Source: Bacteroidales bacterium | GTDB lineage: Bacteria; Bacteroidota; Bacteroidia; Bacteroidales; F082 | Length of the DNA: 43,521 nt | NCBI GenBank assembly: GCA_017508895.1 | Contig: JAFWRA010000009.1 | Span: 1 to 43,521 of the forward strand | Direction of reading: 5' to 3' | Part shown: piece after piece, positions 7,466-20,442 of the stretch | Numbering within the stretch: position 1 is the stretch's first letter | Layout of the letters: the number at the start of each line of letters is the position of its first letter | Program-made: the position numbers and the translations under genes | Notes under the pieces: generated by a model | The model's database searches: none | Seen by the model: the letters and a program-made list of their open reading frames with translations, nothing else | What the model was told of the DNA's origin: nothing

Positions 7466-8908
7466 ATGAAAAGAATTAGTTTTATTGTGATGGCATTTGC
7501 ATTGGTGATGTCCCTGTCACAGTGCAAGAAAGAACAGACTTCGCCCAACAACACGACTGAAAGTGTTATGATTACATTGGATGTAAAGGGTGGCAATGGT
7601 TCAAGAGTGGACGTGGATCCCAATATTGGAACCGTTAATTTTGAAAATGGAGATAAATTATATGTGGCCAGTGCAGGCAAATATGTGGGTACACTTACTC
7701 ATAACGGTACCTATTTCGTTGGTACCGTGACGAATGCTGTCGCGGATTCACTGCTTCGTTTCTATTTTCTTGGCAATGTTGAGCCTTCAGAAACGCTCGT
7801 TGCTGGTTCGACAACCTCTTGTTCGGTTGACATCAGCAATCAGTCTGAAAACTATTCAAATAACCAATGGGATTTGCCTGTGATTTCATTTGGCTCGTCA
7901 AATGAACCTTTCGGCCAGCAAACCTTCTATACTGCTTATTTGCGTAACAAATGCGCTTTGGTGAAGTTTAGGGTGTACCAAGGTGTTCAGTCCAATGATG
8001 ATGTTTATATCAGTGGCGTGAATCATGTGGTGACAATTGGCTTTGATGGCGATTCGTTTGAGTACGGAAAGTATAATGAAGGTTATATCAACCTTGGACA
8101 AGGCTCACACAACAGTTGGGTCGAAAAATGGGTGATTCTTCTGCCTCAGGAAGCTATGGAAGGCGCTGATGACGGAGCCTACATCAATAATGTGTATTAT
8201 GGCTATCGTGGCGCTATCCCTGCGATTAGTCCAAACGCTTTCTTCACCAATGGAATCGAAGTGTTGATAAATGATGAAAGTGTGGTTCCAACACCTACTG
8301 GCGCCATGAGTGGGCTGTTCTCCATAAACAACACAGAAAAGGTGTGGTTCTCTCAAGGAAACCTCCAATACCAACAATCTAATAATACTTGGCATTTTGC
8401 TGAAAACCAATGGGATTATTCGGGTGTCAGCAACTATGATCTCTTTGCTTGGGAAACAGCATTGGAAGACCATATCATAAGCAATGGGAATGCTGGGGAT
8501 ATTTGGCGTAACTTAACTTATGCAGGTTGGACTTATATTACTCATTATCGTGAAACTCCATCTGGCATCCGTTATGCTAAAGCGAATGTAGAAGGCGTTA
8601 ATGGTCTGTTATTATTCCCTGACGACTGGAAGTCAAGCGTCTACAGGGTTGTTAATGAAAACACGATTGCTGCGCCATACTCCAGTAATGTTATTAATTC
8701 GGATACAAGAGCTATTTTGGAAGCAAATGGTGTAGTCTTTTTGCCTGTCGTTGGACAAAGCGGTAAGTATTGGACCTCGTCTTCTACAAGTGTGTCAAAC
8801 CGTGCATATTCCCTTGATATCACGAACAATAATCTGTCGTATGGCTATACAGGTGTTATGTCTTCTCTGTTCATTCGTCTAGTTCAAGACTATATCCCTG
8901 CCAAATGA
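7466..8908 (+). CDS. Surface lipoprotein: fimbrillin-like N-terminus and FISUMP-like C-terminus
   Basis: A 480-residue lipoprotein. I use the ATG at 7466 rather than 7436 because it gives a clean signal peptide (MKRISF, hydrophobic core, Cys20 in LSQC) and removes the overlap with the upstream gene. Residues 30-240 look like a fimbrillin-like beta-rich domain (FENGDKLYVAS, NLGQGSHNSW). Residues from about 265 match the paralogous surface domain common in gut and rumen Bacteroidales (VWFSQGNLQYQ, FAENQWDYSG, GIRYAKANVEG, FPDDWKSSVYR, YWTSSS). The usual insert between DYSG and DLF is short here. Likely cell-surface exposed; ligand unknown. A terminator follows. Confidence 0.75.
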   Translation: MKRISFIVMAFALVMSLSQCKKEQTSPNNTTESVMITLDVKGGNGSRVDVDPNIGTVNFENGDKLYVASAGKYVGTLTHNGTYFVGTVTNAVADSLLRFYFLGNVEPSETLVAGSTTSCSVDISNQSENYSNNQWDLPVISFGSSNEPFGQQTFYTAYLRNKCALVKFRVYQGVQSNDDVYISGVNHVVTIGFDGDSFEYGKYNEGYINLGQGSHNSWVEKWVILLPQEAMEGADDGAYINNVYYGYRGAIPAISPNAFFTNGIEVLINDESVVPTPTGAMSGLFSINNTEKVWFSQGNLQYQQSNNTWHFAENQWDYSGVSNYDLFAWETALEDHIISNGNAGDIWRNLTYAGWTYITHYRETPSGIRYAKANVEGVNGLLLFPDDWKSSVYRVVNENTIAAPYSSNVINSDTRAILEANGVVFLPVVGQSGKYWTSSSTSVSNRAYSLDITNNNLSYGYTGVMSSLFIRLVQDYIPAK

Positions 8909-8935
8909 TGATTTGACCATTCGACCTATTTATAG

Positions 8936-8971
8936 AAGCCACCCAAATCTTTCAAATTGGGTGGCTTTTTT
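8936..8971 (+). terminator. Rho-independent terminator of the surface-protein operon
   Basis: An 11-pair perfect stem, AAGCCACCCAA (8936-8946) with TTGGGTGGCTT (8957-8967), is followed by T to 8971. It lies 27 bases after the surface lipoprotein stop. The minus-strand side lacks a T-run, so it should act mainly rightward. Confidence 0.9.
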
Positions 8972-8981
8972 ATTTTAGGGT

Positions 8982-9548
8982 TTAATGGGAATAGGCAACG
9001 CTCCAAGCATATTGCTTTTCTCGATTGAGGTGCGACTCCAATCGATAGCCTTCACCATCCAAAATGTGGTGCAGGTCGTCGATGATGCCTGTGCCGCGTA
9101 GCTTCACCACAGCCTCTTTTTTGGTCCAGAATTGGGTAAAACTCTCAACGGGATGGGCTGAGGCACGTATCCACTCAGCTTCTGTGGCGTTCATTGTTTT
9201 GCGGACAAGAGAGAGGTTGTCTCTTCGGAAACTCTCGATGTCGATGCCAACAGGGGAGAAGTCGACCACCACGGCAATACCGTTCTTGCAATGGCTGAGG
9301 TTGAAATGGACGTCAGGATGCTGTACCAAAAGCGGCTTGCCATGTTCGTTGAATTCCATTTTCAAATCATTGACTCCCAATGGCCGCAACAATTCTTTCA
9401 GCATCAGCCACGACTTCAGACAGGCAAATTGTCCGAAAAGGTGTTTGTAACGCAAAGCTTCGTTGCGCCGTTGCTCGTCCACCAAAGGCAACATCCTTTG
9501 TACTTCAGCTTCCGTAATTTGGGTGATATCGTCGAAAATGGAAACCAT
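8982..9548 (-). CDS. 4'-phosphopantetheinyl transferase (Sfp/AcpS superfamily)
   Basis: A 188-residue cytoplasmic enzyme that transfers the phosphopantetheine arm of CoA to a carrier-protein serine. The three family motifs are present: NLSHCKNG (83-90), VGIDIE with Asp103 as a magnesium ligand, and FWTKKEAVVKLRGTG (140-154) with the catalytic Glu/Lys pair. It is short for the Sfp type but has both pseudo-repeats. No acyl carrier protein, polyketide or peptide synthase gene is visible nearby. It is divergent from the acyl-CoA synthetase gene, so a lipid role is plausible but not shown. Its target carrier protein is unknown. Confidence 0.88.
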   Translation of the reverse strand: MVSIFDDITQITEAEVQRMLPLVDEQRRNEALRYKHLFGQFACLKSWLMLKELLRPLGVNDLKMEFNEHGKPLLVQHPDVHFNLSHCKNGIAVVVDFSPVGIDIESFRRDNLSLVRKTMNATEAEWIRASAHPVESFTQFWTKKEAVVKLRGTGIIDDLHHILDGEGYRLESHLNREKQYAWSVAYSH

Positions 9549-9564
9549 GCCTGTTTTTTCCGTG

Positions 9565-9598
9565 CAAAAATAATCATTCTAGGTTAATCAGTTGCAAA
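9565..9598 (-). promoter_or_regulatory. Promoter of the phosphopantetheinyl transferase gene
   Basis: On the minus strand TATTTTTG (9565-9572) is the -7 box and TTTG (9595-9598) the -33 box, 22 bases apart. Predicted leader about 10 nt. Confidence 0.65.
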
Positions 9599-9709
9599 AA
9601 AAATTTCGTTGAAAAAATCATCCCGTTTGTTCAAAAAATCACCTCTCGTTTGGATAATATATAGAGTCGTTGGAAATTTATTTTTATTTTCGCAACAATT
9701 TTCAAAGAT

Positions 9710-11533
9710 ATGGAAAAGGACAGCAACAAAGGGAAAACCGTACAGGCCTATCCCGACATACCTCCCCGTACTTTCGACCTCCTGCCAAGGTTTGTTGAAA
9801 AATATGGCAAGAAGAAGGTCATGTTTGCGTGTAAGGTGGACGGAGCATGGAAGAAGTACATCAGCCGCGACTTTGTGAAAATGACCGATGTGATTAGCCA
9901 AGGACTGATTGGTTTGGGTGTGGGCAAGGGCGACCGTGTGATGGTGATTTCCAACAACTGTCCCCAGTGGAACATGGTGGATTTCGCAGCTCAGCAGATT
10001 GGCGCTATCTTGGTGCCCATTTATCCAACGGCCCGTCAGAGCGACTACGAACATATTCTCAACCATGCCGAGCCCAAAGTGGTCTTTGAGGAAGGTGCCC
10101 TTATTCATAAAAAGGTGAAGCCTGTCCTTGACCAGATGCCTGTGCGTCCCAAAGAGTTCGCTTTCAATCCCGTGGAAGGCATGATGACCTTGCGTGGACT
10201 GATGGTTTCCGTCAAAATCGACAAAAAGAGCCAGCTCGCGTTGCAAGCGCATAAGGATGCTGTCGCTCCTGAGGATGTGGCTACCATCATCTATACTTCC
10301 GGCACGCTTGGCATGCCAAAAGGCGTGATGCTGACGCATTACAACTTGATGAGTTGTGTGGCCAACTACGGACCGCATTACCCTGTGCCTTCTTCGCACA
10401 AGGTGGTGAGTTTCTTGCCCTTGTCGCATATCTACGAGCGATCGGTGCTTTACACCCATCTCTATCTTGGCAATTCCACCTATTATGTGGAGAACTTCGG
10501 TACGATCATGCGCGACCTTTCTGATGTGAAGCCCGAGCATTTCACTACGGTACCTCGCGTCATTGAGAAAGTGTATAACGGCTTTATCCGTAAGGGCGAC
10601 AAACTGAAGGGCATGAAAAAACGCATTTTCCTATGGGCTTTCAAGTTGGCTGAACGCTATGATGAAACGGAGAAGAAACCCCAACGGACGTATCGATTCA
10701 AGTTGTACTGGGCTAATCGGTTGGTCTTCAAGGAGGTTAGAAAAGCCTTCGGCGGGCGCTTGGAGTTTATTATTTCGGGTGGTGCCAGTTTGCAGCCACG
10801 CTTGGTGCGACTTTTTGCGGCTATGGACATCCCGATCATCGAGGGTTATGGCTTGACAGAAACCTCACCCGTGATTGCTACCAATAGTTTGGCTTTGGGT
10901 ATCATCAAGGCGGGAACGGTAGGCGTGCCTTGTAAAAGTGTGCAATTCAAGATCGACCCTGAATCGGGCGAGATTCTTGTGAAGGGTTCCGCGGTAATGA
11001 AGGGCTATTACAAGGACGAGGAACAGACCAAAATCGCCATCGACGAAGAAGGTTACTTCCATACGGGCGACATTGGCGAGTTTGACGAGGACGGACTGTT
11101 GAAAATCACGGGCCGCATGAAGGAGATTTTCAAGGACTCGATGGGCAAGTACATCTCCCCGGCCTTGATTGAGAACCGCTTCATGGAGTCGCCGTTCATC
11201 AACAGCATCATGGTGGTAGGTGAGAACCAGAAGTTTGCCGCCGCCCTGATTGTGCCTAACTTCGAGCATCTGAAGACCTGGTGCGAGGAAAACCACATTC
11301 CTTTTACCACCAATGCAGAAGTGATTAAGGTGAAAGCCGTCAACGACCGCTTCCGCAAGGAAGTCGATAGTTACAACAAGTTTTTCGGCGACTATGAAAA
11401 GATTAAGCGGTTCGAGCTGCTTGACCATGAATGGACCATTGAAGACGGTGAGATGACCCCCAGTCTCAAAATCCGCCGCAAAGCCATCGCAGAGCGATAC
11501 CAATCGTTGATTGACGGGATGTTTGCGGAATAA
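9710..11533 (+). CDS. Long-chain acyl-CoA synthetase (AMP-forming)
   Basis: A 607-residue ANL-superfamily enzyme that would activate fatty acids with ATP and CoA. The P-loop is YTSGTLGMPKG (about 195-205). The usual second threonine is leucine (TSGTLG instead of TSGTTG). Other blocks are LPLSHIYER near 240, the adenine motif GYGLTETSP near 380, YFHTGDIGEFDEDG near 446 and GRMKEIFKDSMGKYISP near 464, which includes the domain hinge. It belongs to the FadD15/FAA-like long-chain group by length and the LSHIYER block. No signal peptide. The -7 element is imperfect (TATTTTCG near 9685). The stop lies one base from that of the convergent SNF2 gene. Confidence 0.9.
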   Translation: MEKDSNKGKTVQAYPDIPPRTFDLLPRFVEKYGKKKVMFACKVDGAWKKYISRDFVKMTDVISQGLIGLGVGKGDRVMVISNNCPQWNMVDFAAQQIGAILVPIYPTARQSDYEHILNHAEPKVVFEEGALIHKKVKPVLDQMPVRPKEFAFNPVEGMMTLRGLMVSVKIDKKSQLALQAHKDAVAPEDVATIIYTSGTLGMPKGVMLTHYNLMSCVANYGPHYPVPSSHKVVSFLPLSHIYERSVLYTHLYLGNSTYYVENFGTIMRDLSDVKPEHFTTVPRVIEKVYNGFIRKGDKLKGMKKRIFLWAFKLAERYDETEKKPQRTYRFKLYWANRLVFKEVRKAFGGRLEFIISGGASLQPRLVRLFAAMDIPIIEGYGLTETSPVIATNSLALGIIKAGTVGVPCKSVQFKIDPESGEILVKGSAVMKGYYKDEEQTKIAIDEEGYFHTGDIGEFDEDGLLKITGRMKEIFKDSMGKYISPALIENRFMESPFINSIMVVGENQKFAAALIVPNFEHLKTWCEENHIPFTTNAEVIKVKAVNDRFRKEVDSYNKFFGDYEKIKRFELLDHEWTIEDGEMTPSLKIRRKAIAERYQSLIDGMFAE

Positions 11534-11534
11534 C

Positions 11535-15572
<4,038 letters not shown>

Positions 15573-15613
15573 GTGGTTTGGTGTTGGTGAATGGCGTTCC
15601 TGATGTAGGATGG

Positions 15614-15621
15614 CAAAGGTA
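15614..15621 (-). promoter_or_regulatory. -7 element of the SNF2 gene
   Basis: TACCTTTG on the minus strand fits TAnnTTTG and puts the transcription start near 15607, about 35 bases before the start codon. No clear -33 box is seen at the usual distance. Confidence 0.55.
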
Positions 15622-15772
15622 AGATTTTTCTAGCAAACATACGATTTGGAGGTGAAAAAATGTCGTTTTGAAGCCATCGTCCACATCCTCTCATTTTGGA
15701 TGTTTGAGCTTGTATGTTTTTTTGTTTGTGAAAAAGATTGTTGAAGCCGTATGTATAGACTTGTTTTTCTTT

Positions 15773-15803
15773 TTTGAGGTTTCAAGTTTAGTTTGTAATT
15801 TTG
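15773..15803 (+). promoter_or_regulatory. Promoter of the first Kef-type antiporter
   Basis: TTTG (15773-15776) and TAATTTTG (15796-15803) are 19 bases apart. The -7 box lies inside a 19-base stretch (15787-15805) repeated exactly before the second antiporter. Confidence 0.7.
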
Positions 15804-15823
15804 CAGACCAAATTTGATACCCT

Positions 15824-18100
15824 ATGGAATCCTTACCTGCATTATTTTCCGACCTTGCCTTGATATTGGTTACGGCAGGCGTCACTACGGTACTTTTTAA
15901 ATGGTTGAAACAGCCCTTGGTATTGGGCTATATCATTGCTGGTCTGCTTATCGGGCCTTATTTCCCTTGGTTCCCCGTCGTCAGCGACCATGAAAGCGTT
16001 GAGATTTGGAGCGAAATAGGCATGGTGTTCCTGCTGTTCGCCATCGGCCTGGAGTTTAGCTTCAAGAAACTGAAGAAACAGGCTGGCACTGTGGGAATTA
16101 CCGCACTTACGGAATTGGTTTCGATGTGCATCATCGGCTTCTTGCTCGGCAAACTCATGGGCTGGTCGCAGATGGACAGCATCTTCCTCGGTGCCATGCT
16201 TTCCATGTCGTCCACAACCATCATTGCCAAGGCCTTCGACGACCTGAAGATGAAAGGGGAACGCTTTACGGGGAGTGTCATTGGCGTTTTGGTGGTTGAA
16301 GACTTGGCTGCCATTTTGATGATGGTGGTGCTATCCACCCTGGCGGTAAGCACGGCGTTGGATGGAAAAGAATTGATGATGAGTGTGGTACGACTTGTTT
16401 TCTTCTTGTTGGTGTGGTATGTCGGCGGTGTGTTCATTATTCCGACCATCCTCAAGTGGGCACGAAAGTTCATGTCGGAAGAGACGTTGACCGTGTTCTC
16501 GGTAGGATTGTGTTTCTTCATGGTTTGGCTGGCCAACAAAGCGGGTTTCTCGTCGGCTTTGGGTGCCTTCATTATGGGCTCCATCTTGGCTGAAACGCTT
16601 GAGGCTGAGATGATTCACAAACTCACTACCCCTATTAAGAACTTGTTTGGAGCCGTGTTCTTCGTTTCGGTCGGTATGATGGTCAATCCGGCCATCCTGG
16701 TGCAGTACTGGTGGCAGATTCTGGTCATCACTATTGTCGTGGTCGTGCTGAAATCATTGAGTTCGGGTTTGGGCATGTTGTTTTCGGGCGATAACCTTCA
16801 CAATGCAGTTCGAGCGGGCATGTGTTTTGGGCAAATCGGCGAGTTCTCGTTCATCATTGCAACGGTGGGTATGAGTTTTGGCGTCATTGACGATTTCCTC
16901 TATCCGATCATCGTCTCTGTGTCCATCATCACCACGTTCCTCACTCCTTATTTGATTAAGGGCGGCGAGCCGCTATTCCATTGGATTGAGAAGGAAGTGC
17001 CTGATAGTTGGAAAAATGGCTTTGGAAGCCAGGAAAAAGCCGTGAAATCAACGAATGGTGAGGAAATGACGATGAAGGCTTACCTCTTGAGCCAACTCAA
17101 GAACTTGGTGCTGTATGCTTCCATCATCATTGCCTTGATGCTGATCTGCTTCTCACTCTGTAAGGTTGTCGAAAACTATGTGCCACAGCCTATCAGCGGT
17201 TTGGTGTCGTTGGTGGTCTCGTTGGTGATTATTTCGCCTTTCCTTTGGGCGGTGGCTTTCAAGCACAGCATGAGGAACATTACGGGCAAGTTGATGGCCG
17301 ACAGTGGGTTCAACAGGCATTCCATCCACTTGATCTTCATCCTCCGCATCATCATCGTATGGGGAGTGGCCGCCAATATCATCAACCATTTCTTGAATGT
17401 GGGTTTCTGGAGCTCAATGGGCCTTCACAATATGCCGTATCATCTGATAGCCTTAGGTTTGGCGGTGGTTTACGTCGTTGTGCTTCGTGTCATCACGCCT
17501 GTGATGCATTGGTATGAGCGCATCGAGAGCAAATTCTTGGAGAACATGAACAAGCGAGACACTTTGCATTCGTTTGTGCTGCCCGAGGTGCTACAGGATA
17601 ATTTCACTTTGGACAAAATCCCGTTGAGCCCCAAGAGCCAGTATGCGGGTCTGCGTATCCGCGACTGCGATTTCCGTAAGGAATATAACGTCAGCGTGGT
17701 GAGTGTAGACCGTGCCGATGAAGTTATCGATTTGCCTTCCAAGGATTTGGTCCTTTTCCCGGCCGACGAGATTACCTTAATTGGTACAGAAGAACAGTTG
17801 GCCAAGGTGAGGCCATTGCTTGAGGTTGAAGACGATGTGCTCATTAAGGAACGGCCAGCCAGCGATGTGGACATCTTCAGGATTGAGGTCGACAAAGGCA
17901 ATCGCCTGTTGGGCACGAGTTTGCGAGAATCGAACTTCCGTCATGGCTACAATGCCATGGTCATTGCCGTGGAGCGCGATGGCGAGTTCCTTTTGAACCC
18001 ACAGGCTGATATCGTTTTCCAAGAAGGCGACACGATTTGGTTTGTGGCCTCAGAGGGGAAGGCCAAGGCCATGGCGAAACTTGTCAAGGTGGAACAATAA
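15824..18100 (+). CDS. Kef-type (CPA2) cation/proton antiporter, first tandem copy
   Basis: A 758-residue inner-membrane transporter expected to exchange K+ or Na+ for H+. Residues 5-385 form the CPA2 exchanger domain (GYIIAGLLIGP at 35-45; core helix GVLVVEDLAA with Asp160 as the likely ion-binding acid). Residues 415-570 add about four more membrane helices not found in E. coli KefB/KefC. Residues 600-758 hold two TrkA-C-like regulatory domains (LSPKSQYAGLRIRD; NRLLGTSLRES). There is no Rossmann TrkA-N nucleotide domain, so gating by NAD or glutathione adducts as in KefC is not expected. It is followed by a same-length paralogue with its own promoter. Confidence 0.88.
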   Translation: MESLPALFSDLALILVTAGVTTVLFKWLKQPLVLGYIIAGLLIGPYFPWFPVVSDHESVEIWSEIGMVFLLFAIGLEFSFKKLKKQAGTVGITALTELVSMCIIGFLLGKLMGWSQMDSIFLGAMLSMSSTTIIAKAFDDLKMKGERFTGSVIGVLVVEDLAAILMMVVLSTLAVSTALDGKELMMSVVRLVFFLLVWYVGGVFIIPTILKWARKFMSEETLTVFSVGLCFFMVWLANKAGFSSALGAFIMGSILAETLEAEMIHKLTTPIKNLFGAVFFVSVGMMVNPAILVQYWWQILVITIVVVVLKSLSSGLGMLFSGDNLHNAVRAGMCFGQIGEFSFIIATVGMSFGVIDDFLYPIIVSVSIITTFLTPYLIKGGEPLFHWIEKEVPDSWKNGFGSQEKAVKSTNGEEMTMKAYLLSQLKNLVLYASIIIALMLICFSLCKVVENYVPQPISGLVSLVVSLVIISPFLWAVAFKHSMRNITGKLMADSGFNRHSIHLIFILRIIIVWGVAANIINHFLNVGFWSSMGLHNMPYHLIALGLAVVYVVVLRVITPVMHWYERIESKFLENMNKRDTLHSFVLPEVLQDNFTLDKIPLSPKSQYAGLRIRDCDFRKEYNVSVVSVDRADEVIDLPSKDLVLFPADEITLIGTEEQLAKVRPLLEVEDDVLIKERPASDVDIFRIEVDKGNRLLGTSLRESNFRHGYNAMVIAVERDGEFLLNPQADIVFQEGDTIWFVASEGKAKAMAKLVKVEQ

Positions 18101-18111
18101 TTCCAAAGTCT

Positions 18112-18142
18112 ATTGGATTTGTTGGTTTAGTTTGTAATTTTG
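18112..18142 (+). promoter_or_regulatory. Promoter of the second Kef-type antiporter
   Basis: TAATTTTG (18135-18142) is the -7 box and ATTG (18112-18115) a partial -33 box 19 bases upstream. The 19-base stretch 18126-18144 is identical to 15787-15805, showing that the duplicated unit included its promoter. Confidence 0.65.
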
Positions 18143-18165
18143 CAACCAATAAACACGACACATTT

Positions 18166-20442
18166 ATGGAATCCCTACCTGCGCTATTTTCCGATCTTGC
18201 CTTGATTTTGGTCACAGCGGGCATCACTACAGTGATTTTCAAATGGTTGAAACAACCTGTGGTGCTGGGCTATATCATCGCTGGCTTCCTCATCGGTCCC
18301 AACTTCGAATGGTTTCCCGTCATCAACGACCACACGAGCGTGGAAACTTGGAGCGAAATCGGTATGGTGTTCATGCTTTTCGGCATCGGCTTGGAGTTCA
18401 GTTTCAAGAAGCTGAAGAAAGTGGGAGGGACGGTCGGCATCACGGCATTGACAGAGTTGGTTACGATGTGTGTTGTCGGTTTTATGCTTGGAAAACTGTT
18501 GGGTTGGTCGCAGATGGACAGCATCTTCCTTGGAGCCATGCTTTCTATTTCGTCCACAACGATTATTGCTAAAGCCTTTGATGACATGAAGTTGCACCGC
18601 GAGAAGTTTAGTGGTAACGTGATTGGCGAGTTGGTGGTAGAAGACCTCGAAGCGGTATTGCTTATGGTAATTCTCTCAACCCTTGCAGTGAGCAAGAGCT
18701 TTGATGGTATGCAACTGGTTTCCAGTATGTTGAAACTTGGCTTCTTCCTTTTGGTCTGGTTTTTGGGCGGTATTTTCATCGTGCCAACAGTTTTGCGTTG
18801 GGCTCGTAAATTTATGTCTGAAGAGACTTTGACGGTCTTTTCAGTGGGCTTATGCTTTATGATGGTTGTTTTGGCCAATCTGGCTGGCTTTTCTTCGGCT
18901 TTGGGTGCTTTCATCATGGGTTCCATCTTGGCCGAAACCCTTGAGGCTGAGATGATTCATAAGGTCACTACTCCGATTAAGAACTTGTTTGGAGCCGTGT
19001 TTTTTGTCTCGGTGGGTATGATGGTCGACCCGAAGATTTTGGTGGACTATTGGTGGCAGATTTTGGTCGTGACGCTTGTTTTGCTTTTCTTCAAGCCTAT
19101 GAGCAACGTGGCTGGCCGGTTGATAGCTGGTTTGGGACTGAAACAATCCATCCAAGGTGGCTTCTGCTTCAGCCAGATTGGTGAGTTTTCCTTCATCATC
19201 GCCTCGTTGGGCCTCAGCTATGGCGTCATTGACGACTTCCTGTATCCCATCATCGTTTCGGTGTCTATCATCACGACTTTCATCACGCCTTACGCTATCA
19301 AAGCGGCGGTCCCGACATACCAATGGGTGAGCACGCATCTTTCGGAGAACTGGCTGAATCATTTTGAGAACAGGGAAAGCGGCATCAAGGTGAAGAGTGG
19401 AGAGAAGGTGAGCATGGCCAGTTTCATTGGGCGGCAGTTCAAGCATATCATTATCTACATCGCCATTATCATAGCGTTGATTTTCATCTGTTTTTGGGCA
19501 GGTTCCTTTATCATGATATATGTGCCAGGTTTGTGGGGCAACGCCATTGCAGTGGTGATCACTCTTGTTTTGGTTTCACCTTTCCTTTGGGCCATTGGTT
19601 TCAGGCATACTTTGGTCAAGACGACGCATAAGTTGATGGAACACAGTAAGTTCAATAAAACATTGATTCTCTCGATTTTCATCTTGCGCTTCATCATCGT
19701 ATGGGTGGTGGCCGCCTCGGTTTTGCGTCATTTCTTCAATGAAGCGTTTTGGCTTCGTTTGGGCGTAGGTGCTTCATTTGGTCGTTGGATTAATGTGGCT
19801 ATGGCATTGGGATACACCCTTTTGCTTCGTGTAGTGAGCCCGGCGATGAACTTTTACAAGCGCATAGAGGATAATTTCCTTGATAACCTCAACAAGAGAC
19901 AGTCGTCGCAAGTGTTCGCTATCCCTGAGATTTTGCAGGAAAACTGCCATTTGCAGAAGATGACGCTGAGTCCAGATAGCCCTTATTCAGGTAAACTTAT
20001 TAGGGATACGGATTTCCGCGACAACTACAATGTGAGCGTGGTGAGTGTGGAGCGTGGCAAACAACTTGTCGAATTGCCCAAGTCTGATTTTCAGCTTTTT
20101 CCGTACGATAAGATTACTTTTGTGGGGCATGAAGACCATTTAAGGCTGTTGCTGCCACGTGTGGAATTGTTTGACGAGCAGTTGATTCAGGAGCATGAGG
20201 AGAGCGAAGTGGATTTGTACAAGGTGGAAGTGCGACCCATCAGTCCTTACGTTGGCGTGGCTTTGATGGACTCAGGCTTGGCCGAGAATTTTGATGCCAT
20301 GATTATTGCCATCGAACGTGACGGCCATTTCATCTTGAACCCATCAGCAAGAATCACTTTCCAACCTGCTGATTTGGTGTGGTTTGTGGCGCAAAAGGAA
20401 AAGGCTGAGATCCTGATGAATTATAATCCGGACGAAAGATGA
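18166..20442 (+). CDS. Kef-type (CPA2) cation/proton antiporter, second tandem copy
   Basis: A 758-residue paralogue of the preceding gene, aligned without gaps over at least the first 170 residues and with the same domain order. I use the ATG at 18166: it starts MESLPALFSDLAL exactly like copy one and follows its own -7 box, so the longer frame from 18037 (inside copy one) is not used. The core helix reads GELVVEDLEAV. Positions 155 and 162 are Glu, where copy one has Val and Ala, next to the presumed ion-binding Asp160. The C-terminus has the two TrkA-C-like domains. The stop overlaps the topB start (ATGA), so the two are probably translationally coupled. Confidence 0.87.
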   Translation: MESLPALFSDLALILVTAGITTVIFKWLKQPVVLGYIIAGFLIGPNFEWFPVINDHTSVETWSEIGMVFMLFGIGLEFSFKKLKKVGGTVGITALTELVTMCVVGFMLGKLLGWSQMDSIFLGAMLSISSTTIIAKAFDDMKLHREKFSGNVIGELVVEDLEAVLLMVILSTLAVSKSFDGMQLVSSMLKLGFFLLVWFLGGIFIVPTVLRWARKFMSEETLTVFSVGLCFMMVVLANLAGFSSALGAFIMGSILAETLEAEMIHKVTTPIKNLFGAVFFVSVGMMVDPKILVDYWWQILVVTLVLLFFKPMSNVAGRLIAGLGLKQSIQGGFCFSQIGEFSFIIASLGLSYGVIDDFLYPIIVSVSIITTFITPYAIKAAVPTYQWVSTHLSENWLNHFENRESGIKVKSGEKVSMASFIGRQFKHIIIYIAIIIALIFICFWAGSFIMIYVPGLWGNAIAVVITLVLVSPFLWAIGFRHTLVKTTHKLMEHSKFNKTLILSIFILRFIIVWVVAASVLRHFFNEAFWLRLGVGASFGRWINVAMALGYTLLLRVVSPAMNFYKRIEDNFLDNLNKRQSSQVFAIPEILQENCHLQKMTLSPDSPYSGKLIRDTDFRDNYNVSVVSVERGKQLVELPKSDFQLFPYDKITFVGHEDHLRLLLPRVELFDEQLIQEHEESEVDLYKVEVRPISPYVGVALMDSGLAENFDAMIIAIERDGHFILNPSARITFQPADLVWFVAQKEKAEILMNYNPDER

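Noticed and set aside
18037..18165. N-terminal extension of the second antiporter
   Set aside because: It lies within the end of copy one and its promoter; the paralogue starts with the same residues at 18166.
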